Below, piece after piece: positions 6,160 to 7,035 of a stretch of 7,035 nucleotides of DNA. Position 1 is the first letter of the stretch, and each line of letters opens with the position of its first letter. A program made the translations under genes and the position numbers. The DNA comes from Kaftiobacterium sp035693805. GTDB taxonomy: Bacteria; Sysuimicrobiota; Sysuimicrobiia; Sysuimicrobiales; Kaftiobacteriaceae. The DNA is taken from the NCBI GenBank assembly GCA_035693805.1, contig DASSGA010000177.1, positions 1 to 7,035 on the forward strand, given 5' to 3'. The notes under the pieces were generated by a model. It worked only from the letters and a program-made list of their open reading frames with translations. It was not told where the DNA came from and ran no database searches.

Positions 6160-6474
6160 ATGATCCGGACGATCATCAAGCTGAAGGTAACCCCCGGGCG
6201 GGAGCGCGAGTTCGAGGAGGCCTTTCGCGCGCGCGGCGTCCTCGCCCTGGCCAAAGAGGTGGCGCGGCTGCGGACGGGCGAGCTGCTGCGCCCCCTGCGG
6301 GCCGGGGATCCGTACGTGGTGATCGCGACCTGGGACAGCGCGGCAGATTATGAGGTCTGGGTGAACAGCCCGCTGCGGGGCCAGGTGAACAGCGCGGCCC
6401 CGATCTCGGAACCCGTCGCCCCTGCCGACCTCTTCGAGATCGTTGACGCGTACCGCAGTGGCCCGGAGCATTGA
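6160..6474 (+). CDS. Small ABM-fold (antibiotic biosynthesis monooxygenase-like) protein
   Basis: This 104-residue dimeric alpha+beta barrel-type protein opens with the strand MIRTIIKLKVTPGREREFEEAF, the usual first strand and helix of ABM / heme-degrading-monooxygenase-like proteins. It continues with YVVIATWDSAADYEVWVNSPLR (52-73), the family's W-D/E-S...Y..W..SP block. Members include quinol monooxygenases, heme oxygenases of the IsdG type and many of unknown role. The residues needed to assign heme or quinol chemistry cannot be judged by eye, so no reaction is given. It starts 13 bases after the aldolase stop, with only G-rich sequence (GGGG, 6151-6154) as a ribosome site, so it is probably the last gene of the operon. 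Its stop codon lies inside the -35 box of the metG promoter. No signal peptide or membrane segment is seen. Confidence 0.8.
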   Translation: MIRTIIKLKVTPGREREFEEAFRARGVLALAKEVARLRTGELLRPLRAGDPYVVIATWDSAADYEVWVNSPLRGQVNSAAPISEPVAPADLFEIVDAYRSGPEH

Positions 6475-6500
6475 CACCGCGGGGGCCCTGTCAGTAGAAT
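6471..6500 (+). promoter_or_regulatory. Sigma70-type promoter of the metG T-box transcript
   Basis: A perfect -35 consensus TTGACA (6471-6476) overlaps the TGA stop (6472-6474) of the ABM gene. After 18 bases comes TAGAAT (6495-6500), one mismatch from TATAAT. The start of transcription would be near 6507, just before the first T-box elements. This is the best promoter match in the window and makes metG an independent transcription unit. Confidence 0.82.
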
Positions 6501-6506
6501 CGGTGG

Positions 6507-6775
6507 CACATAGCGATGACGGAGCGGGAGTAACCGCGGTCAGATCCCAGAAGCGAGCCGGGTCTGGTGCAAGCCGGCGGGAGGGCGGCGGTGAACATGG
6601 CTCCCAAGCTGCGGATCCAAATGATCTGCGCCGAGTAGGATCCGCCGGACGGCCTCCGTGAAGGGGCCAGGGTATCGGGCGAGGGCGCCCCGTACCTGAC
6701 CAAAGGCGCGCTGCGCGCGAAACTGGGTGGTACCACGAGAGGTGCCTCTCGTCCCATGAGGACGGGAGGCATTTT
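6507..6775 (+). promoter_or_regulatory. T-box riboswitch, methionine (AUG specifier)
   Basis: This leader senses the charging state of tRNA-Met and controls transcription into metG. The 5' k-turn-type AUGA (6515-6518) precedes stem I GGGAG/CUCCC (6527-6531 with 6601-6605). The specifier loop carries the loop-E pieces AGUA and GAAC, then AUG at 6597-6599 followed by a purine. The apical part has GCCGG/CCGGC (6557-6561 with 6574-6578) around GGUGCAAG, the part that stacks on the tRNA elbow. Between stem I and the T-box are an 8-bp stem GCGGATCC/GGATCCGC (6611-6618 with 6638-6645), a 6-bp hairpin (6651-6668) and a G/C hairpin (6706-6718). The T-box core CUGGGUGGUACCACG (6723-6737) holds the UGGU that pairs with the ACCA end of uncharged tRNA; the final U fits the A discriminator of tRNA-Met. 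Antiterminator: UGGG/CCCA and ACGAGAG/CUCUCGU around bulge 6728-6734. It excludes the terminator. Confidence 0.95.
6743..6775 (+). terminator. Regulated intrinsic terminator of the T-box
   Basis: A 12-bp stem (6743-6754 with 6760-6771, one G-T wobble) with the 5-base loop CATGA is followed by TTTT (6772-6775). Bases 6746-6755 are also needed for the antiterminator, so the two folds are mutually exclusive. Charged tRNA leaves the terminator and transcription stops 18 bases before metG. It also shields metG from read-through of the upstream operon. Confidence 0.92.
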
Positions 6776-6780
6776 GCATT

Positions 6781-6796
6781 GAGGAGTGGGACCGTG
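6781..6796 (+). promoter_or_regulatory. Ribosome binding site and GTG start of metG
   Basis: GAGGAG (6781-6786) lies seven bases before GTG 6794, downstream of the terminator T-run. This supports GTG as start; translation from it gives MADKTYYITTPIYYVN, the expected MetRS N-terminus. No ATG in this frame lies nearby. Confidence 0.85.
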
Positions 6797-7035
6797 GCCG
6801 ACAAGACGTACTATATCACCACGCCGATCTACTACGTGAACGACGTGCCGCACATCGGGCACGCCTATACGACCATCGCCGCCGACGTCGCCGCACGCTT
6901 CAAACGGCTGGCCGGGTACGATACCTTCTTCCTCACGGGAACGGACGAGCACGGCATCAACATCGAGCGTGCGGCCAGGGAATACGGGGTGACACCTCAG
7001 GCGTGGACCGACCGCGTTGCGGGGGAGTTTCGAAC
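6794..7035 (+). CDS. metG: Methionyl-tRNA synthetase, 5' part
   Basis: MetRS joins methionine to initiator and elongator tRNA-Met using ATP, in the cytosol. The first 80 residues are in the window and the gene runs off the right edge. Visible are TTPIYYVNDVPHIGHAYTTI with the class I HIGH signature at 20-23, and FFLTGTDEHG (45-54), the active-site block of the family. The sequence resembles the Bacillus/Thermus style of MetRS N-terminus. The zinc knuckle, KMSKS loop, anticodon-binding domain and any C-terminal tRNA-binding domain lie outside. Expression is set by the methionine T-box just upstream, whose AUG specifier agrees with this identity. The GTG start is chosen from the Shine-Dalgarno sequence at 6781-6786. 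Confidence 0.97.
   Translation, partial: MADKTYYITTPIYYVNDVPHIGHAYTTIAADVAARFKRLAGYDTFFLTGTDEHGINIERAAREYGVTPQAWTDRVAGEFR

Noticed and set aside
6443..6661. Small + strand open frame across the T-box leader
   Set aside because: It lies over the promoter and stem I, shows no Shine-Dalgarno sequence or recognisable motif, and the RNA structure explains the sequence fully.
5710..6804. Open frame on the - strand across the aldolase, ABM gene and T-box
   Set aside because: It covers well-supported + strand genes and a structured RNA leader, and its translation shows no recognisable domain.
1..7035. CRISPR array, insertion sequence, prophage or defence system
   Set aside because: No spaced direct repeats, transposase, integrase, terminal repeats or known defence gene set are visible. 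The helicase is of the housekeeping MrfA/YprA type and lacks defence partners nearby.

Overview
The window is a gene-dense, G+C-rich stretch of bacterial chromosome, almost entirely coding on the + strand. It suggests a free-living, high-GC bacterium. A transcription-attenuating T-box leader for a tRNA synthetase gene, rsmI close to metG, a DUF2007 protein in the same operon and a PxKF-like surface domain fit a Bacillota/Chloroflexota/Actinomycetota-type lineage or one of the uncultured high-GC phyla near them. They fit a proteobacterium less well. The sequence alone does not fix the phylum.

Layout. (1) Bases 1-1076 hold the 3' part of a secreted or surface-type protein: YVTN-type beta-propeller repeats, an Ig-like domain and a C-terminal PxKF-like domain. 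(2) Bases 1077-1330 hold a perfect 32-base palindrome, which probably ends transcription from both sides, and a complete tRNA-Leu(CAG) on the - strand with its own sigma70-type promoter. That promoter is back to back with the presumed start region of the next + strand genes. (3) Bases 1331-6474 form a tight + strand operon: an MrfA/YprA-type DEAD/DEAH helicase with a DUF1998 zinc domain, a TIGR00725/LOG-like nucleotide-binding protein, rsmI, a DUF2007 domain fused in frame to a YagE/YjhH-type 2-keto-3-deoxy-sugar-acid aldolase, and a small ABM-fold protein. The first four genes overlap their neighbours. (4) Bases 6471-6793 hold a strong promoter whose -35 box overlaps the last stop codon of the operon. 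It is followed by a complete methionine T-box riboswitch with AUG specifier, UGGU bulge, antiterminator and competing terminator. (5) From 6794 to the window end is the start of metG, methionyl-tRNA synthetase.

How they work together. rsmI (16S rRNA decoding-site methylation), tRNA-Leu and metG are translation genes. The T-box lets uncharged tRNA-Met switch on metG independently of the upstream operon. The helicase (probably DNA repair), the LOG-like protein and the sugar-acid aldolase look like operon passengers without an obvious common pathway.

I see no mobile element, CRISPR array or defence island, and no convincing new multi-gene system. The points most worth a second look are the DUF2007-aldolase fusion, which keeps an intact internal start site for the aldolase alone, and the DDAH (instead of DExH) Walker B motif in the helicase.
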